Source of the DNA: Planctomycetota bacterium
GTDB taxonomy: Bacteria > Planctomycetota > UBA1135
Assembly: GCA_002705055.1 (NCBI GenBank)
Contig: PAHY01000048.1
Coordinates: 1-45,544, forward strand
Length of the DNA: 45,544 bases
Direction of reading: 5' to 3'
In this document: in pieces, positions 34,941 through 44,123 of the stretch
How positions within the stretch are numbered: position 1 is the stretch's first letter
Layout: each line of letters starts with the position of its first letter
Notes under the pieces: model-generated
The model's input: only the letters and a program-made list of their open reading frames with translations
What the model was told of the DNA's origin: nothing
Databases searched by the model: none
Program-made: the position numbers and the translations under genes

Positions 34941-37235
34941 ATGGCCAGCAAGCCCACTTCGCGCCAGGAAGCCCTCGACTATCACTCGCAGGGCCGTCCC
35001 GGCAAGATCGAGGTCGTCTCCACCAAGCCGACCAACAATCAGTACGACCTCTCGCTGGCCTACTCGCCGGGCGTCGCCGAGCCCTGCCGCGAGATCGCGG
35101 AGGACGTCTCGAAGGTCTACGACTACACCGCGCGCGGCAACCTGGTCGCGGTGATCTCGGACGGCTCGGCGGTGCTCGGCCTCGGCAACATCGGCCCCGA
35201 GGCTTCCAAGCCGGTGATGGAAGGCAAGGGCGTGCTGTTCAAGCGCTTCGCCGACATCGACGTCTTCGACATCGAGCTGGCCACGCAGGACGTCGACGAG
35301 ATCGTGGCCGCGGTCAAGGCGATCGCGCCGACCGTTTCCGGCATCAACCTGGAGGACATCTCCGCGCCGCGCTGCTTCGAGATCGAACGGCGGCTGCAGG
35401 CCGAGCTGGACATCCCGGTCTTTCACGATGACCAGCACGGCACCGCGCTGATTTCGGGCGCGGCGCTGCTGAACGCCTGCGAGATCGCCGGCAAGAAGCT
35501 GGACGAGATCAAGCTGGTCATCAACGGCGCGGGCGCGTCGGCGATGGCCTGCGCGCGCTTCGCGATCGGCCTGGGCGTGCAGCCGCGCAACCTGCTGATG
35601 TGCGATTCGACCGGCGTCATCTACGCCGGCCGCACCGACCGGATGAGCTCCTACAAGGAGGACTTCGCGGTCGAGACCGAAGCGCGCACGCTGGCCGAAG
35701 CGCTGGTCGGCGCCGACGCCTTCTACGGCCTGTCGGTCGGCAACGTGATGTCGCCCGAGATGCTGCTGTCGATGGCCGAGAACCCGATCGTGTTCGCGAT
35801 GGCCAACCCGGATCCGGAGATCCCCTTCGAGCTGGCGAAGTCCACGCGCGAGGATGTGATCATCGGCACCGGCCGCAGCGACCACCCCAACCAGGTCAAC
35901 AACGTGCTGGGCTTCCCCTTCGTGTTCCGCGGTGCGCTGGACGTGCGCGCCTCGCATATCACGAACGAGATGCTGTACGCCGCGGCGCACGCGCTGGCCG
36001 ACCTGGCCAAGGAGCCGGTGCCGACGCAGATCGCGCAGGCCTACGGCCTGGACTCGCTCGAGTTCGGTCGTGACTACATCATCCCGAAGCCGATCGACCA
36101 TCGGGTGATCCGCCGGGTGGCGCCCGCGGTGGCGCAGGCCGCGATGGATTCGGGTGTGGCGCGCAAGGAAGTCGATCTGGCGGCGTACACCCGTCAGCTC
36201 GGCGAGGGCCTGGGTCTGCACCGCAACCTGATGAACGAGATCGTCGCCAAGGCGCGGCAGGCTGCGAAGCAGATCGTGTTCCCCGAAGGCGAGGCGGACC
36301 GCATTGTGATCTCGGCCGGCGCGCTGGTGCAGGAGCGCATCGCCCATCCGATCCTGCTCGGCCGCCGCGCGGTGATCGAAGCCAAGGCCAAGCTGCACGG
36401 CATCGACCTGGGCCACTCCGAGATCATCGACCCGGCGCAGTTCGACAAGCTGGAAGAGTACGCGCAGGATCACGTCAAGCTGCGCGCGCACCGCGGTGTC
36501 GACCTAGACAAGGCGCGCGAGCGGATGCACGACCCGCTCTGGCTTGGCCCGACCATGGTTCGTCACGGCGACGCCGACGGCATGGTCTGCGGCGTGACGC
36601 GCGCGGCGCGGAAGACGATCGCCGCCATGCTGCGGGTCATCCCGCTGGCCGGCGGCGTGCGCCGGGCTTCGGCGCTGAGCTTGGTCTTCTCCAAGACGCA
36701 CGGCGTGCTGGGCTTCGCCGACACCGCGATCAACATCGAGCCGACCGAAGAGGAGCTCGCCGAGATCGCGATCCTGGCCGCCGAGGAATACGCCGCGCTG
36801 GGGCTCGAGCCGCGGGTCGCCATGCTGAGCTTCTCGAGCTACGGCGGCACCCCGCACCCGGCCAGCGATATGGTGCGCCGCGCCGTCGACATCGCCCGCA
36901 TCGAGGCGCCCGGCCTGCTGATCGACGGCGAGATGCGCGTCGATTGCGCGCTCGACCCGCTGGTCCAGGAACGCTACGGCGCCTGCCAACTAGGCGGCCA
37001 GCCCGCCAACGTGCTCGTCTTCCCCACGCTGCAGGCGGCCAACATCGGCTTCAACCTGGTGCGCTCGATGGCGGAAGTCACGACGGTCGGCCCGATCTAC
37101 CTCGGCCTTTCCAAGCCGGTCCACGTGCTGCAGCCGCACTCGAGCGGCGTGCAGGACGTGGTGCGCCTCACCGCGATCGCCGCGATGCAGGCCGCCCGCA
37201 ACGAAGCGCAGTTGACGGTCGGCGCAGCAAGCTAG
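34941..37235 (+). CDS. maeB: NADP-dependent malic enzyme fused to phosphotransacetylase-like domain
   Basis: Oxidatively decarboxylates malate to pyruvate in the cytoplasm, giving NADPH. The N-terminal ~420 residues carry malic-enzyme motifs ([32 protein letters not shown], the metal-binding [13 protein letters not shown], and the coenzyme loop [15 protein letters not shown]). From about residue 440 ([19 protein letters not shown]) to the end is a phosphotransacetylase-like domain with [13 protein letters not shown] and a terminal [21 protein letters not shown]. At 764 residues it matches the two-domain MaeB type, in which the C-terminal domain is usually regulatory (acetyl-CoA sensing) and not catalytic. 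It shares a CTAG stop with the next gene. Confidence 0.94.
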   Translation: MASKPTSRQEALDYHSQGRPGKIEVVSTKPTNNQYDLSLAYSPGVAEPCREIAEDVSKVYDYTARGNLVAVISDGSAVLGLGNIGPEASKPVMEGKGVLFKRFADIDVFDIELATQDVDEIVAAVKAIAPTVSGINLEDISAPRCFEIERRLQAELDIPVFHDDQHGTALISGAALLNACEIAGKKLDEIKLVINGAGASAMACARFAIGLGVQPRNLLMCDSTGVIYAGRTDRMSSYKEDFAVETEARTLAEALVGADAFYGLSVGNVMSPEMLLSMAENPIVFAMANPDPEIPFELAKSTREDVIIGTGRSDHPNQVNNVLGFPFVFRGALDVRASHITNEMLYAAAHALADLAKEPVPTQIAQAYGLDSLEFGRDYIIPKPIDHRVIRRVAPAVAQAAMDSGVARKEVDLAAYTRQLGEGLGLHRNLMNEIVAKARQAAKQIVFPEGEADRIVISAGALVQERIAHPILLGRRAVIEAKAKLHGIDLGHSEIIDPAQFDKLEEYAQDHVKLRAHRGVDLDKARERMHDPLWLGPTMVRHGDADGMVCGVTRAARKTIAAMLRVIPLAGGVRRASALSLVFSKTHGVLGFADTAINIEPTEEELAEIAILAAEEYAALGLEPRVAMLSFSSYGGTPHPASDMVRRAVDIARIEAPGLLIDGEMRVDCALDPLVQERYGACQLGGQPANVLVFPTLQAANIGFNLVRSMAEVTTVGPIYLGLSKPVHVLQPHSSGVQDVVRLTAIAAMQAARNEAQLTVGAAS

Positions 37236-38440
37236 TCGCGCTCAGGGAGCTCCATGCGAACACGCGTGACTTTGCCGGGGAAGACATCGATCAAAGTGCG
37301 CATCGAAGCGTCTGAAGCGCTACGTTCGGGGTAGACGGCATAACCGCCGGCCGGCACGAGATCGACCCGGGGATTGCGTGCAGAGATGTATGCAAATTCG
37401 ATCGCTCCTCCTGCGAGAATCTGCTGGATCACCATGCTTTCGACCTGCCGGACAGGATCGCCAGCTGCATCGACGAGTTCGAACTCCACGGCACCGAGGC
37501 CGCTTGCGTCGATCGAGATCTCGGTTTCCTGTTCCGTGACCGAGAGCTGGAACTGGAACTTGCGCTCCTCCATGCGGTCGATGCGAAGCGAGATTTCTGG
37601 CTGGACCCAAAACCAGTAGGTACCAAACGGAATATCGGAAATGCGCGTGGCCTCCCCGAACGTGGAACACGGCCAGCTCCACATGGCCTGGGTGCGAATA
37701 TCGCTCAGGCAGAGCTCCACATCGACCCCGGTCTCGATGCGCAGTGCCTCACTCAGGCCCTTCCAACTGATCACAAGCTCACTCCGCTGGCCTTCGCGAC
37801 GCTCCACTTCCAGGCGATGGACAGCGAGCTGCTCCGTGACAGGTCGAAGTGCGAGGCTCATCCCTTCGCAGTGGTATCCCAGCCGACCATAGCTGACCTT
37901 GACGCGCACCTCTTCATGGCGACCGAATGCGACGCGCTCGCGCACGGCAATCACCACCTCTTCCGGTTTCCTGGGCTCCAGCGCAGCCCCCAGAAACCAC
38001 TCCACTTGGCGTGATTCGTGAATGATCTCGGCGCGGCCATCGGATTCCTCGAGAGAGAAATGAAGCCCTCCTCCGGGAGCCGGGATGACAGGCGCATCAT
38101 GCTGATCGATCACTCGGATGCGTGCCGCGTAAACGGGCCGGATCACCAGTTCGACCGTCCCTTCGGAAGGCAGCGTCAAAGTGTCACTGAAACCCCACTC
38201 CGATCCGGCGCAAAGCCGAGGCCTTTCCTCGCCGTCAACGGTCGAGAGTTCGAAGTTCCCTTCATCATCCGTCCTGATGAACTTCACATCCGAGCCGTGC
38301 TCGGTCCAGACCGCGACCGTCGCAGGCGCTTCCAATGGACCTCCATCCATACGCGTGACCCTGCCTTGAATCGTCTCGACAGAGGGAAGCAAGGTCAGCG
38401 CAATCGCGGCAGCACCGACGGGGATGGAAAAATGAAACAT
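37232..38440 (-). CDS. Secreted carboxypeptidase-regulatory-like protein (402 aa)
   Basis: A probable signal peptide (FSIPVGAAAIALTLLPSVET) is followed by a transthyretin/carboxypeptidase-regulatory-like domain (IQGRVTRMDGGPLEAPATVA, then RTDDEGNFELS) and further beta-rich sequence (IRVIDQHDAPVIPAPGG, VEFELVDAAGDPVRQVESMV). It resembles the giant proteins at 9258-27292 in style and in the TDxxG element, but lacks the DxDW and DPRLQE signatures, so it is at best a distant relative. G+C is lower than in its neighbours. The start ATG 38440 sits at the edge of an inverted repeat. Function unknown. Confidence 0.72.
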   Translation of the reverse strand: MFHFSIPVGAAAIALTLLPSVETIQGRVTRMDGGPLEAPATVAVWTEHGSDVKFIRTDDEGNFELSTVDGEERPRLCAGSEWGFSDTLTLPSEGTVELVIRPVYAARIRVIDQHDAPVIPAPGGGLHFSLEESDGRAEIIHESRQVEWFLGAALEPRKPEEVVIAVRERVAFGRHEEVRVKVSYGRLGYHCEGMSLALRPVTEQLAVHRLEVERREGQRSELVISWKGLSEALRIETGVDVELCLSDIRTQAMWSWPCSTFGEATRISDIPFGTYWFWVQPEISLRIDRMEERKFQFQLSVTEQETEISIDASGLGAVEFELVDAAGDPVRQVESMVIQQILAGGAIEFAYISARNPRVDLVPAGGYAVYPERSASDASMRTLIDVFPGKVTRVRMELPERD

Positions 38441-38491
38441 GATGAAATCTGACCCTGTGAACCTGTGATTCAGCTTAGCAAGGTTTCATCA
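38440..38491. promoter_or_regulatory. Inverted repeat enclosing a tandem 8-bp repeat upstream of the 402-aa gene
   Basis: TGATGAAA (38440-38447) and TTTCATCA (38484-38491) form a perfect 8-bp inverted repeat that touches the start codon. Inside lie two consecutive copies of an 8-mer, CCCTGTGA and ACCTGTGA (38453-38468). Together they could be an operator or an RNA hairpin that hides the start. The function is inferred only from position. The rest of the 77-bp gap (38492-38517) shows nothing. Confidence 0.4.
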
Positions 38492-38517
38492 ATCGGCGCT
38501 GCGGGCACAGTGAGAGC

Positions 38518-40200
38518 TCACGAATCGCGCAGCGCGTGGATCGCTGCCGCGGGCAGCGAGTAGACCACATCTTCCGGGCGCGGCTCGGCGAGCATGCGGC
38601 GCTTGCCGTCGCGCTCGAAGGTGATGGCAAAGCCGCCGTCGATCAGCCACTCGAAGGCTTCGCGGATCTCGGCGGCGTTCATGACATCCGTGCCGTTCAC
38701 CTCGAGCAGAGTGTCGCCGGCGCGCAGGCCCAGGCGGCCGCCGGTTCCAGCGGGGTCGATCGCGGTGATCGTCGTGCCGTCGAAGTTGGCGCGCACTTCG
38801 AGCGCGGCGGGAACGAGTTGGCGCTCGAGCTCCACTCCCAGCTCGGCGAAGGCGGCCACCCAGTCGATGGGCTGTGCGGAACCGGTGAGCTGCTGAACCC
38901 GCTTGGCCAGATCCTCGCGGCCGAGCGCGTGCAGATCGGCGAGCAGATGCTCGAGTTCCGCGCACGGCTCGTCCTGCCAGCGCGGATGGTTGTAGAAACT
39001 GCGCAGGAGGTCTTCGAGCGTCGCTGCCTGGGTGCCTTCCGGCGGCTGACGCAGCGCCAGGTCGAGCCACAGGCCCAGGACCAAACCGCCGGAGTAGACC
39101 AGGTCATGAGCCGGGCCGCCCTCGAAGAACTGCGGACCGCCGGCCTGCTGCATGGACATCCCGGCGCCGCGGTGCGCGAGCTCGGCCTTGGCGAGCTGCT
39201 GCTGAAGTGTGGCGCGGAAGGCGGCGTCATCCTGCATGCCGATCCGCCACGGAATGAAGTAGGCGAAGTAGTCGGTGAATCCTTCGGCCAGGAAGCGCAG
39301 CTCATCGACCGGCTGGCAGCGCGCGCGCATCCAGGTGTGGTGAAACTCGTGCGCGATCAGGTGCACGATGCCCTCGAGCGCGAAGTCGACCGGCAGATCC
39401 GGCGCGACGAAGAGCGTCATCGAGTTGGTCTTCGGCGATCCGCCATAGCCGCCCGGCTGGGGCTCGCCGAAGAGAACCAGGTAACTGTCCTGCACCTTGC
39501 CGCCGAAGTGCTCGATCATGCCGGCCACGATCGGCGCCGCGCGCTCGACCACGCCGGCCTTGAGCTTCTCCTGGCCGGGCGAGAACGCGAAGGTGACAGC
39601 AAAGCCGTTGACCTCGCTCGCGTGCGTATCCCAGGCGCCGATCGCAACGAGGTCGTCGCGGACATCCGCCAAGGTCGCCGGGTGATACGTGCCGTCCTCG
39701 CCCCGCGGCCAGGGCGCCTCGACCTGCCAGCCATCGGGCACCGCGAAATCGACGCGGATCGGCAGCTTGGCGGTGTGAGCCTCGCGCTCGCCGGGCACGA
39801 GCGCCAGCGTCGCCATGACCAGCATGCCGTGGTCCTTGCGCAGGTAGGGGTATTCGTACTCGTCGCGGCCGCGCACGCCATCCAGGCTGCGGTGGTCGAG
39901 CGGGACCGACCACTCGAGCACGACTTCGCTCGCCCCGGCTGGATCGACGCTCCAGGAATACGGCCCCTTGCGCGCGACCTCCGGGCCCTCGCCCACGCGC
40001 CGCACCGGGCCATCCAGCCGCGGCTCGGGCAGCTGAAAGAAGGCGAAGCCCTGCGGCATCGTCAGCTGAATCGGCTGCGTGTCGGCCGCCAGCTCGGCGA
40101 GCACCAGCCGCGCTTCGACGCGCGCTTCGGCCGGATTCTCGACGCGAAAGGTGTACGTCGCGGTCTGCGCCGCCAAACCGAACAGAATCCCTGCGATCAT
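38518..40200 (-). CDS. M61-family (glycyl-aminopeptidase-like) metallopeptidase with PDZ domain
   Basis: From ATG 40200 the product has 560 residues with a short signal sequence (MIAGILFGLAAQTA), so it is probably periplasmic. The central zincin motif is HEFHH (His284 to His288), with the third ligand Glu306 in LAEGFTDYF exactly 18 residues later, as in family M61. An N-terminal beta domain (TYTFRVENPAEARVEARLVL) and a C-terminal PDZ domain from about residue 470 (IDPAGTGGRLGLRAGDTLLE) complete the usual M61 order. The longer upstream frame lacks a signal before it and was rejected. TATTCT lies 7 nt before the ATG. The substrate is unknown. Confidence 0.88.
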   Translation of the reverse strand: MIAGILFGLAAQTATYTFRVENPAEARVEARLVLAELAADTQPIQLTMPQGFAFFQLPEPRLDGPVRRVGEGPEVARKGPYSWSVDPAGASEVVLEWSVPLDHRSLDGVRGRDEYEYPYLRKDHGMLVMATLALVPGEREAHTAKLPIRVDFAVPDGWQVEAPWPRGEDGTYHPATLADVRDDLVAIGAWDTHASEVNGFAVTFAFSPGQEKLKAGVVERAAPIVAGMIEHFGGKVQDSYLVLFGEPQPGGYGGSPKTNSMTLFVAPDLPVDFALEGIVHLIAHEFHHTWMRARCQPVDELRFLAEGFTDYFAYFIPWRIGMQDDAAFRATLQQQLAKAELAHRGAGMSMQQAGGPQFFEGGPAHDLVYSGGLVLGLWLDLALRQPPEGTQAATLEDLLRSFYNHPRWQDEPCAELEHLLADLHALGREDLAKRVQQLTGSAQPIDWVAAFAELGVELERQLVPAALEVRANFDGTTITAIDPAGTGGRLGLRAGDTLLEVNGTDVMNAAEIREAFEWLIDGGFAITFERDGKRRMLAEPRPEDVVYSLPAAAIHALRDS

Positions 40201-40213
40201 GACCGGCAGAATA
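40201..40213 (-). promoter_or_regulatory. -10 box TATTCT upstream of the M61 peptidase gene
   Basis: On the minus strand TATTCT (40213-40208) is followed by 7 nt and ATG 40200, again a leaderless arrangement. The rest of the divergent gap to 40254 holds no clear promoter for the RraB-like gene. Confidence 0.45.
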
Positions 40214-40254
40214 CGCGACGATGGCACACTGCGTTGGCGAATCGCGCGCCCCCC

Positions 40255-40596
40255 ATGACCGACCTCGACTCCCTTCCCCACGATGCCGACGGCGATGTGC
40301 TGCGGCAGCTGGCTGAGAACGGCAACGATCTGAGTCGTTTCATGGTCATTGATTTCCACATCGTGGTGCCCGACGAACAATCCGGCCACGAGCTGGGCGA
40401 GATCATCAAGCAGGCGGGCTTCAAGCCCGACCTCTGGTACGACGAGGAGCGCGACGAGATCACGCTCGCCGCATCCAAGCTGATGCTGCCCGATTACCAG
40501 GCGCTGATCGACGCCCAGGTCGAGCTGGGCGAGCTGGCGCTGCCGCTGGGCGGCACCCTCGACGGCTGGGGCACCGTCGGCAACGCGGGCGACTAG
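40255..40596 (+). CDS. RraB-like regulator of ribonuclease E activity
   Basis: A 113-residue acidic soluble protein. The pattern VLRQLAENGNDLSRFMVIDF, then SGHELGEIIKQAGFKPDLWY, and a final LGGTLDGWGT matches the RraB superfamily, whose founding member binds RNase E and inhibits it. Whether this protein acts on an RNase E here is unknown, since many family members lie outside that context. The start ATG 40255 gives the normal family length; the long upstream frame is antisense to the M61 gene and was rejected. It shares a CTAG stop with the next gene. Confidence 0.8.
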   Translation: MTDLDSLPHDADGDVLRQLAENGNDLSRFMVIDFHIVVPDEQSGHELGEIIKQAGFKPDLWYDEERDEITLAASKLMLPDYQALIDAQVELGELALPLGGTLDGWGTVGNAGD

Positions 40597-40943
40597 ACCG
40601 CGCCCTCGCGCTGATCGGACTGATTGCCGAGCAGGACGAACCAGAGGAAGAGGTAGCCGACCCAGCGCATGCGGAAGGGCTGTGCGCTGGGCTCGAGGTC
40701 ATAGACATCGGTGGCGATCAGGAAGCCGTCGATGAGCGTCGCCAGGATGAGCAGCAGGCAGCTGGCGCGCACCATGCGGTGGGCGGTCACGGCGCGATCG
40801 AGCTGATTGGCGAAGGAGAGCATCACCAGGCCCAGGATCAGATGCGGCGCGGTCATGGCATCGACTCCAGTCAGCAAGCCGAGGCCCGCCCCCAGCGCCA
40901 GCAGCACGGCGGCGGGATCGTGGCGGTGCGCGAAGGAACTCAC
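40593..40943 (-). CDS. Hypothetical membrane protein (116 aa)
   Basis: Three or four hydrophobic helices are visible (AAVLLALGAGLGLLTGV, APHLILGLVMLSFANQL, ASCLLLILATLIDGFLIA, WVGYLFLWFVLLG), with short polar loops. The GTG start overlaps the stop of the upstream phosphohydrolase as GTGA (40940-40943), indicating translational coupling. The function is unknown. Confidence 0.65.
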   Translation of the reverse strand: MSSFAHRHDPAAVLLALGAGLGLLTGVDAMTAPHLILGLVMLSFANQLDRAVTAHRMVRASCLLLILATLIDGFLIATDVYDLEPSAQPFRMRWVGYLFLWFVLLGNQSDQREGAV

Positions 40944-41842
40944 CCCTCGAGTCTATACCGCGTCAGCAGGGCCGCGTGATCGGAGGGGAAGCCATCCGGG
41001 TGCGTGTCGATTACGCGCGATTCGCGCGGCGTCAGAGCGGCGCCGCGGTGATAGATGAAGTCGATCCGATCCTGCTGCTGGGCCGGAAAGCGCGGGGTCC
41101 AGGTGCGGTCCGCCTGGCGGTCGATGCTCGGGTGGAGCGCGCGGTAGCTGTCGGTGTAGCCCGCGTCGGTGATGACGCGACTGGTCGGCCATTCGATCAC
41201 CCAGCCGCCGTGCTGCTCCTTGGCCTCCTCGACGTAGTCGAGGTGCGACATGCTGTTGAAGTCGCCGGCGATGATGACCGGCGCATCGGCGTAGCCCGCC
41301 TCTTCGAGCTTGGCGTCCATCAGCGGCAGCATCTTCGCGAGGTCATCGGCCGAGGGCTGGCAGGCGCCGAGCATCTCTTCGAGCGTGCGCTCGGGTCCGC
41401 GCGTGCCTTCGGCCCAGATCTCGTAGCCGTACGGCAGCCAGATCGAATAGAAGGCGATCGGTTGCGCGCCCGGTACGTCGATGACCGCGCCGACGCACTT
41501 GAACTCTTCAAAGACCGAGACCTCAGCCAGGATCGGAAAGCGACTATGAATCGAGACGTTGGTGCCGCGCGGCTGAAAGTGAAAACCGAGCGCCTCGCCG
41601 ATGACCTCGCCCGAGCCATAGGTCTCCTGCATCGCCACCACGTCCGCCCCGCTCTCGCGGATGACCTCGATGGTCTTCTGCACGCCGATCTCTTCCCCGT
41701 CTTCACGCCCGCCGTGCCAGATGTTCCAGGCCAGAACCTTCAGCTCCACCTCCGGCTCGGCCGGGATGGGTGCAATCTCTCCGCAGGCGACAATTCCAAG
41801 AACCGAGAGCGGTACAAGACTGAGACGCCTTCCAGGATTCAA
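40940..41842 (-). CDS. Exported endonuclease/exonuclease/phosphatase (EEP) family hydrolase
   Basis: EEP motifs are complete: LKVLAWNIWHGG, VVAMQET, IIAGDFNSMSH, DRIDFIYHRG and PSDHAALL. They carry the Asn, Glu, Asp/Asn and His residues of this phosphodiesterase or phosphatase fold. A lipoprotein-type signal (RRLSLVPLSVLGIVAC) precedes it, so the substrate is extracytoplasmic, perhaps nucleic acid or a phospholipid head group. No ATG fits: the best start is TTG 41842 with GGGGGGAAG just upstream, giving 300 residues; the frame is open to 41929. Coupled to the small membrane protein downstream. Confidence 0.84.
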   Translation of the reverse strand: MNPGRRLSLVPLSVLGIVACGEIAPIPAEPEVELKVLAWNIWHGGREDGEEIGVQKTIEVIRESGADVVAMQETYGSGEVIGEALGFHFQPRGTNVSIHSRFPILAEVSVFEEFKCVGAVIDVPGAQPIAFYSIWLPYGYEIWAEGTRGPERTLEEMLGACQPSADDLAKMLPLMDAKLEEAGYADAPVIIAGDFNSMSHLDYVEEAKEQHGGWVIEWPTSRVITDAGYTDSYRALHPSIDRQADRTWTPRFPAQQQDRIDFIYHRGAALTPRESRVIDTHPDGFPSDHAALLTRYRLEG

Positions 41843-41859
41843 CTTCTTCCCCCCAGTAA

Positions 41860-42369
41860 TTAGGCAAGGCGAAGATACGGTCGGAAGACTTTCTTCGCTT
41901 CGGCAAACTGCTCTAGGAACCAGGCACACATGTCGTGCGCGACCTTCGCCTGCTCCTGCCTCTGCTCTGGCGTGAGGACGCCCCTGAGCTGGTCACATGC
42001 GATCGCCAGTTTAACTCCCTGCTTGTGAACCTCGCGCAGATAGGACTCAACCTCCGGACCAAATAAAAAATCGGACTCCGCGTTGCCACCAGCAGCTCGA
42101 TTCACCTGAGCCATGTCCGTACGCCCTTCTTGAAGTACGGTCTGAAGCAGGTCTCGCAAATCTTGGTACACCGCCAAGCGGCGGTCGTACAAATCGACCT
42201 GGAGCCTCATTCGATTAACTCGAAATTGCTCCCATGCAATATAGGCGACAGCAATGGCAGTCACAGATCCCAGAATCCCGTCTGGGCTCTTGAGCCACTG
42301 GAAGTACCCCGCAAGTGCGGAGGCAACAAAGAACAGGATCGCCAGTAGCCAGACTAGAAACACATTCAC
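41860..42369 (-). CDS. Small membrane-anchored protein with helical cytoplasmic domain
   Basis: From GTG 42369 the product has 169 residues: two N-terminal membrane helices (VFLVWLLAILFFVASALAGYF and GILGSVTAIAVAYIAW) and a helical domain with the recurrent pattern LYDRRLAVYQDLRDLL, FLFGPEVESYLREV and LEQFAEAKKVFRPYL. Proteins of this shape are scattered widely among bacteria without assigned function. TATCTT lies 6 nt before the GTG, which supports this start over the long upstream frame. G+C is lower than in the flanking genes, suggesting transfer. Function unknown. Confidence 0.7.
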   Translation of the reverse strand: MNVFLVWLLAILFFVASALAGYFQWLKSPDGILGSVTAIAVAYIAWEQFRVNRMRLQVDLYDRRLAVYQDLRDLLQTVLQEGRTDMAQVNRAAGGNAESDFLFGPEVESYLREVHKQGVKLAIACDQLRGVLTPEQRQEQAKVAHDMCAWFLEQFAEAKKVFRPYLRLA

Positions 42370-42381
42370 ACCATCAAGATA
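42370..42381 (-). promoter_or_regulatory. -10 box TATCTT upstream of the 169-aa membrane protein
   Basis: On the minus strand TATCTT (42381-42376) is followed by GATGGT and then GTG 42369, a 6-nt spacing that predicts a leaderless transcript and decides the start. Confidence 0.45.
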
Positions 42382-42397
42382 CCTACTTGATCTATCA

Positions 42398-42865
42398 CTA
42401 GCCCTCGGCGTGCTCGCCATGGCGCAGCTCGACGTGGCGCAGCTCACCGCCTTCGTGCGCCGTCCAGGCCAGCAGCAGCACGATGACCCAGCCGGTAATC
42501 GCAATGCCCAGGCGCAGCGCGCGGCCGGGCGGGGTTCCCTGCACGAAGCCCAGGAAGGCCACCACGCAGCCCAGCCCCAGCAGCACCATGGCGGCGAAAG
42601 AGCCGCGCCCGAGCAGCGCGTGCTCTTCTGAGATCGCGCGGGTCGCTTCGTCGACCTTGCCGGCGGCGTCGAGCAGCTCGAAGGCGGCCGGGCCGCTGAA
42701 GTAACTGACCGCCGAACTCGCGGCGAAGCCGATGATGAGCAGCCAGCACAGCTTCTGCAACCGTTCATCCCGCCACCGCAGCGCGAAGGCATAAACGAAC
42801 AGCACCACGGGCAGCCCGATCACCGGCAGGTGCGCGACGATCAGGTGCAGTTGCTGAGCGCTCAT
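42398..42865 (-). CDS. DUF2231-like integral membrane protein
   Basis: A 155-residue protein with four hydrophobic helices (LIVAHLPVIGLPVVLFVYAF, LCWLLIIGFAASSAVSYF, FAAMVLLGLGCVVAFLGF, LGIAITGWVIVLLLAW) and conserved-looking histidines near the first helix (QQLHLIVAHLPVIG). This resembles the DUF2231/cytochrome-b-like small membrane proteins; haem binding is possible but unproven. The start overlaps the AAA ATPase stop as ATGA (42862-42865). High G+C and codon use suggest it is native while the ATPase upstream is not. Confidence 0.65.
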   Translation of the reverse strand: MSAQQLHLIVAHLPVIGLPVVLFVYAFALRWRDERLQKLCWLLIIGFAASSAVSYFSGPAAFELLDAAGKVDEATRAISEEHALLGRGSFAAMVLLGLGCVVAFLGFVQGTPPGRALRLGIAITGWVIVLLLAWTAHEGGELRHVELRHGEHAEG

Positions 42866-44052
42866 GCCATGTCCTCCAGTTTCGGGATCACGCGCTTCAT
42901 GAATCGATCGAAATGCGGGACCGTAAATGCGATCTCACCGTGCTGCGGGCTCCATGCCATTCCCTTATGAATCAGGCGTGCTCGAGCAGGGCCAAGTGAC
43001 TCTTGTTTGCGATTCAGGACTCCCGCGACTTCACCAGAACGATGAGGTCCTGCCCCGAGTTCCGCCATCGCCCGCAGGTATTGTTTCTCCGCACCAGTCA
43101 ACCGTTCGAGTCGAACCTGGAAGAAGCTTGAATCAAGTGCAGCGAGCGCTGAGTCGCTCGCCTCACGAACATCCTCCAAACGGATGGGAGACTCTGCCGC
43201 CTGATCCCAAGCATGCTTGCCCCACTCCTGGAGAAAATAAGGGTACCCCTCCGTCCTCGCGAATATCTCGGCAAGAGCACTCTCTTCGATTCTTCCTCCC
43301 CGCTCCTCCACCGGAATTCGAATCGCCGCAAATGCCGATTCCTCATCGAGTGGTCCAACGCGCGGAAAGGTAAACAACCTCTCTGCATAGGACTTGGCTC
43401 TACCAAGCTGCCCGGGAAGCTGTGGAAGGCCCGCACCAACGAGCACGATGGGCAGTTGATCCTGAGAGCAGCGATGAAGTGCGGTGATGAGAGCGGCAAG
43501 CTGCGGCTCCTCGACGTATTGGAGTTCGTCAATCAGAATGATGACGGCTTGCCCCGCAGCTTGCGCGGCCTGACCGACTGCTTCGAAGAGAGCCGACAAG
43601 TCTCCTTCAAGGTCGCCGTTATCGGCCAGCCCTGGCTCCGGGTCAAAATCGAGGCTGACCTGGATGTCCTCGTATTGAAGCTTGAATGCTCGGACAAACC
43701 CAGCGAGGCCTCGCTGGGCGCGCTTCGCTAGCTCGCGCGCCTTCTCGACTTTGGAAAGTCGAATCAAGACCTCACGCATTCTCGGCGCGAGCATCGAAGG
43801 AAGTGATCGGCCTTCAGGCGCCTCCATTCGAATGGCGAGCAACCCGTCTGCTTCTGCTTCACGGCGCATGCGATCGAGTAGCACCGTCTTTCCTACTCCG
43901 CGTAGACCGATCAGAATCATGCTCCGAGCGTGTCGGCCCCGACTGATGCGAGCCAAAGCGATTCTTGCCTCCGCCAATAGATCATCGCGACCTGCCAGCT
44001 GAGGAGGCCGCGTGCCGGCACCTGGCGCAAACGGATTCTCGACCGGATCCAT
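42862..44052 (-). CDS. AAA/STAND-type ATPase with C-terminal winged helix
   Basis: A 396-residue ATPase with Walker A GLRGVGKT (residues 49-56), Walker B VIILIDELQYV near 170-180, a sensor-like IVLVGAGLPQLPGQL, and an EGYPYFLQEWG segment typical of Orc1/Cdc6-like and archaeal-type ATPases. The C-terminus (TGAEKQYLRAMAELGAG to FTVPHFDRFMKRVI) forms a winged helix. Such solitary ATPases are widespread with no settled role; DNA binding or a defence-related switch is possible. Lower G+C suggests transfer. A 9-bp palindrome overlaps the promoter, consistent with autoregulation. Its stop is coupled by ATGA to a native membrane protein gene. Confidence 0.82.
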   Translation of the reverse strand: MDPVENPFAPGAGTRPPQLAGRDDLLAEARIALARISRGRHARSMILIGLRGVGKTVLLDRMRREAEADGLLAIRMEAPEGRSLPSMLAPRMREVLIRLSKVEKARELAKRAQRGLAGFVRAFKLQYEDIQVSLDFDPEPGLADNGDLEGDLSALFEAVGQAAQAAGQAVIILIDELQYVEEPQLAALITALHRCSQDQLPIVLVGAGLPQLPGQLGRAKSYAERLFTFPRVGPLDEESAFAAIRIPVEERGGRIEESALAEIFARTEGYPYFLQEWGKHAWDQAAESPIRLEDVREASDSALAALDSSFFQVRLERLTGAEKQYLRAMAELGAGPHRSGEVAGVLNRKQESLGPARARLIHKGMAWSPQHGEIAFTVPHFDRFMKRVIPKLEDMA

Positions 44053-44067
44053 CGCCCGACTGTACCG

Positions 44068-44099
44068 ATTTTACTAGATTTATCAAGCTCTGATAAATC
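44068..44099 (-). promoter_or_regulatory. Promoter and operator palindrome of the AAA ATPase gene
   Basis: A perfect 9-bp inverted repeat GATTTATCA (44077-44085) / TGATAAATC (44091-44099) has a 5-bp spacer. On the minus strand a -35 TTATCA (44096-44091) and a -10 TAAAAT (44073-44068) are 17 bp apart and flank or overlap it. A further partial half-site AGATAAAG follows at 44100-44107. Binding by the encoded winged-helix protein is an inference. Confidence 0.6.
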
Positions 44100-44123
44100 A
44101 GATAAAGTCGGTCCATTTCGCCC

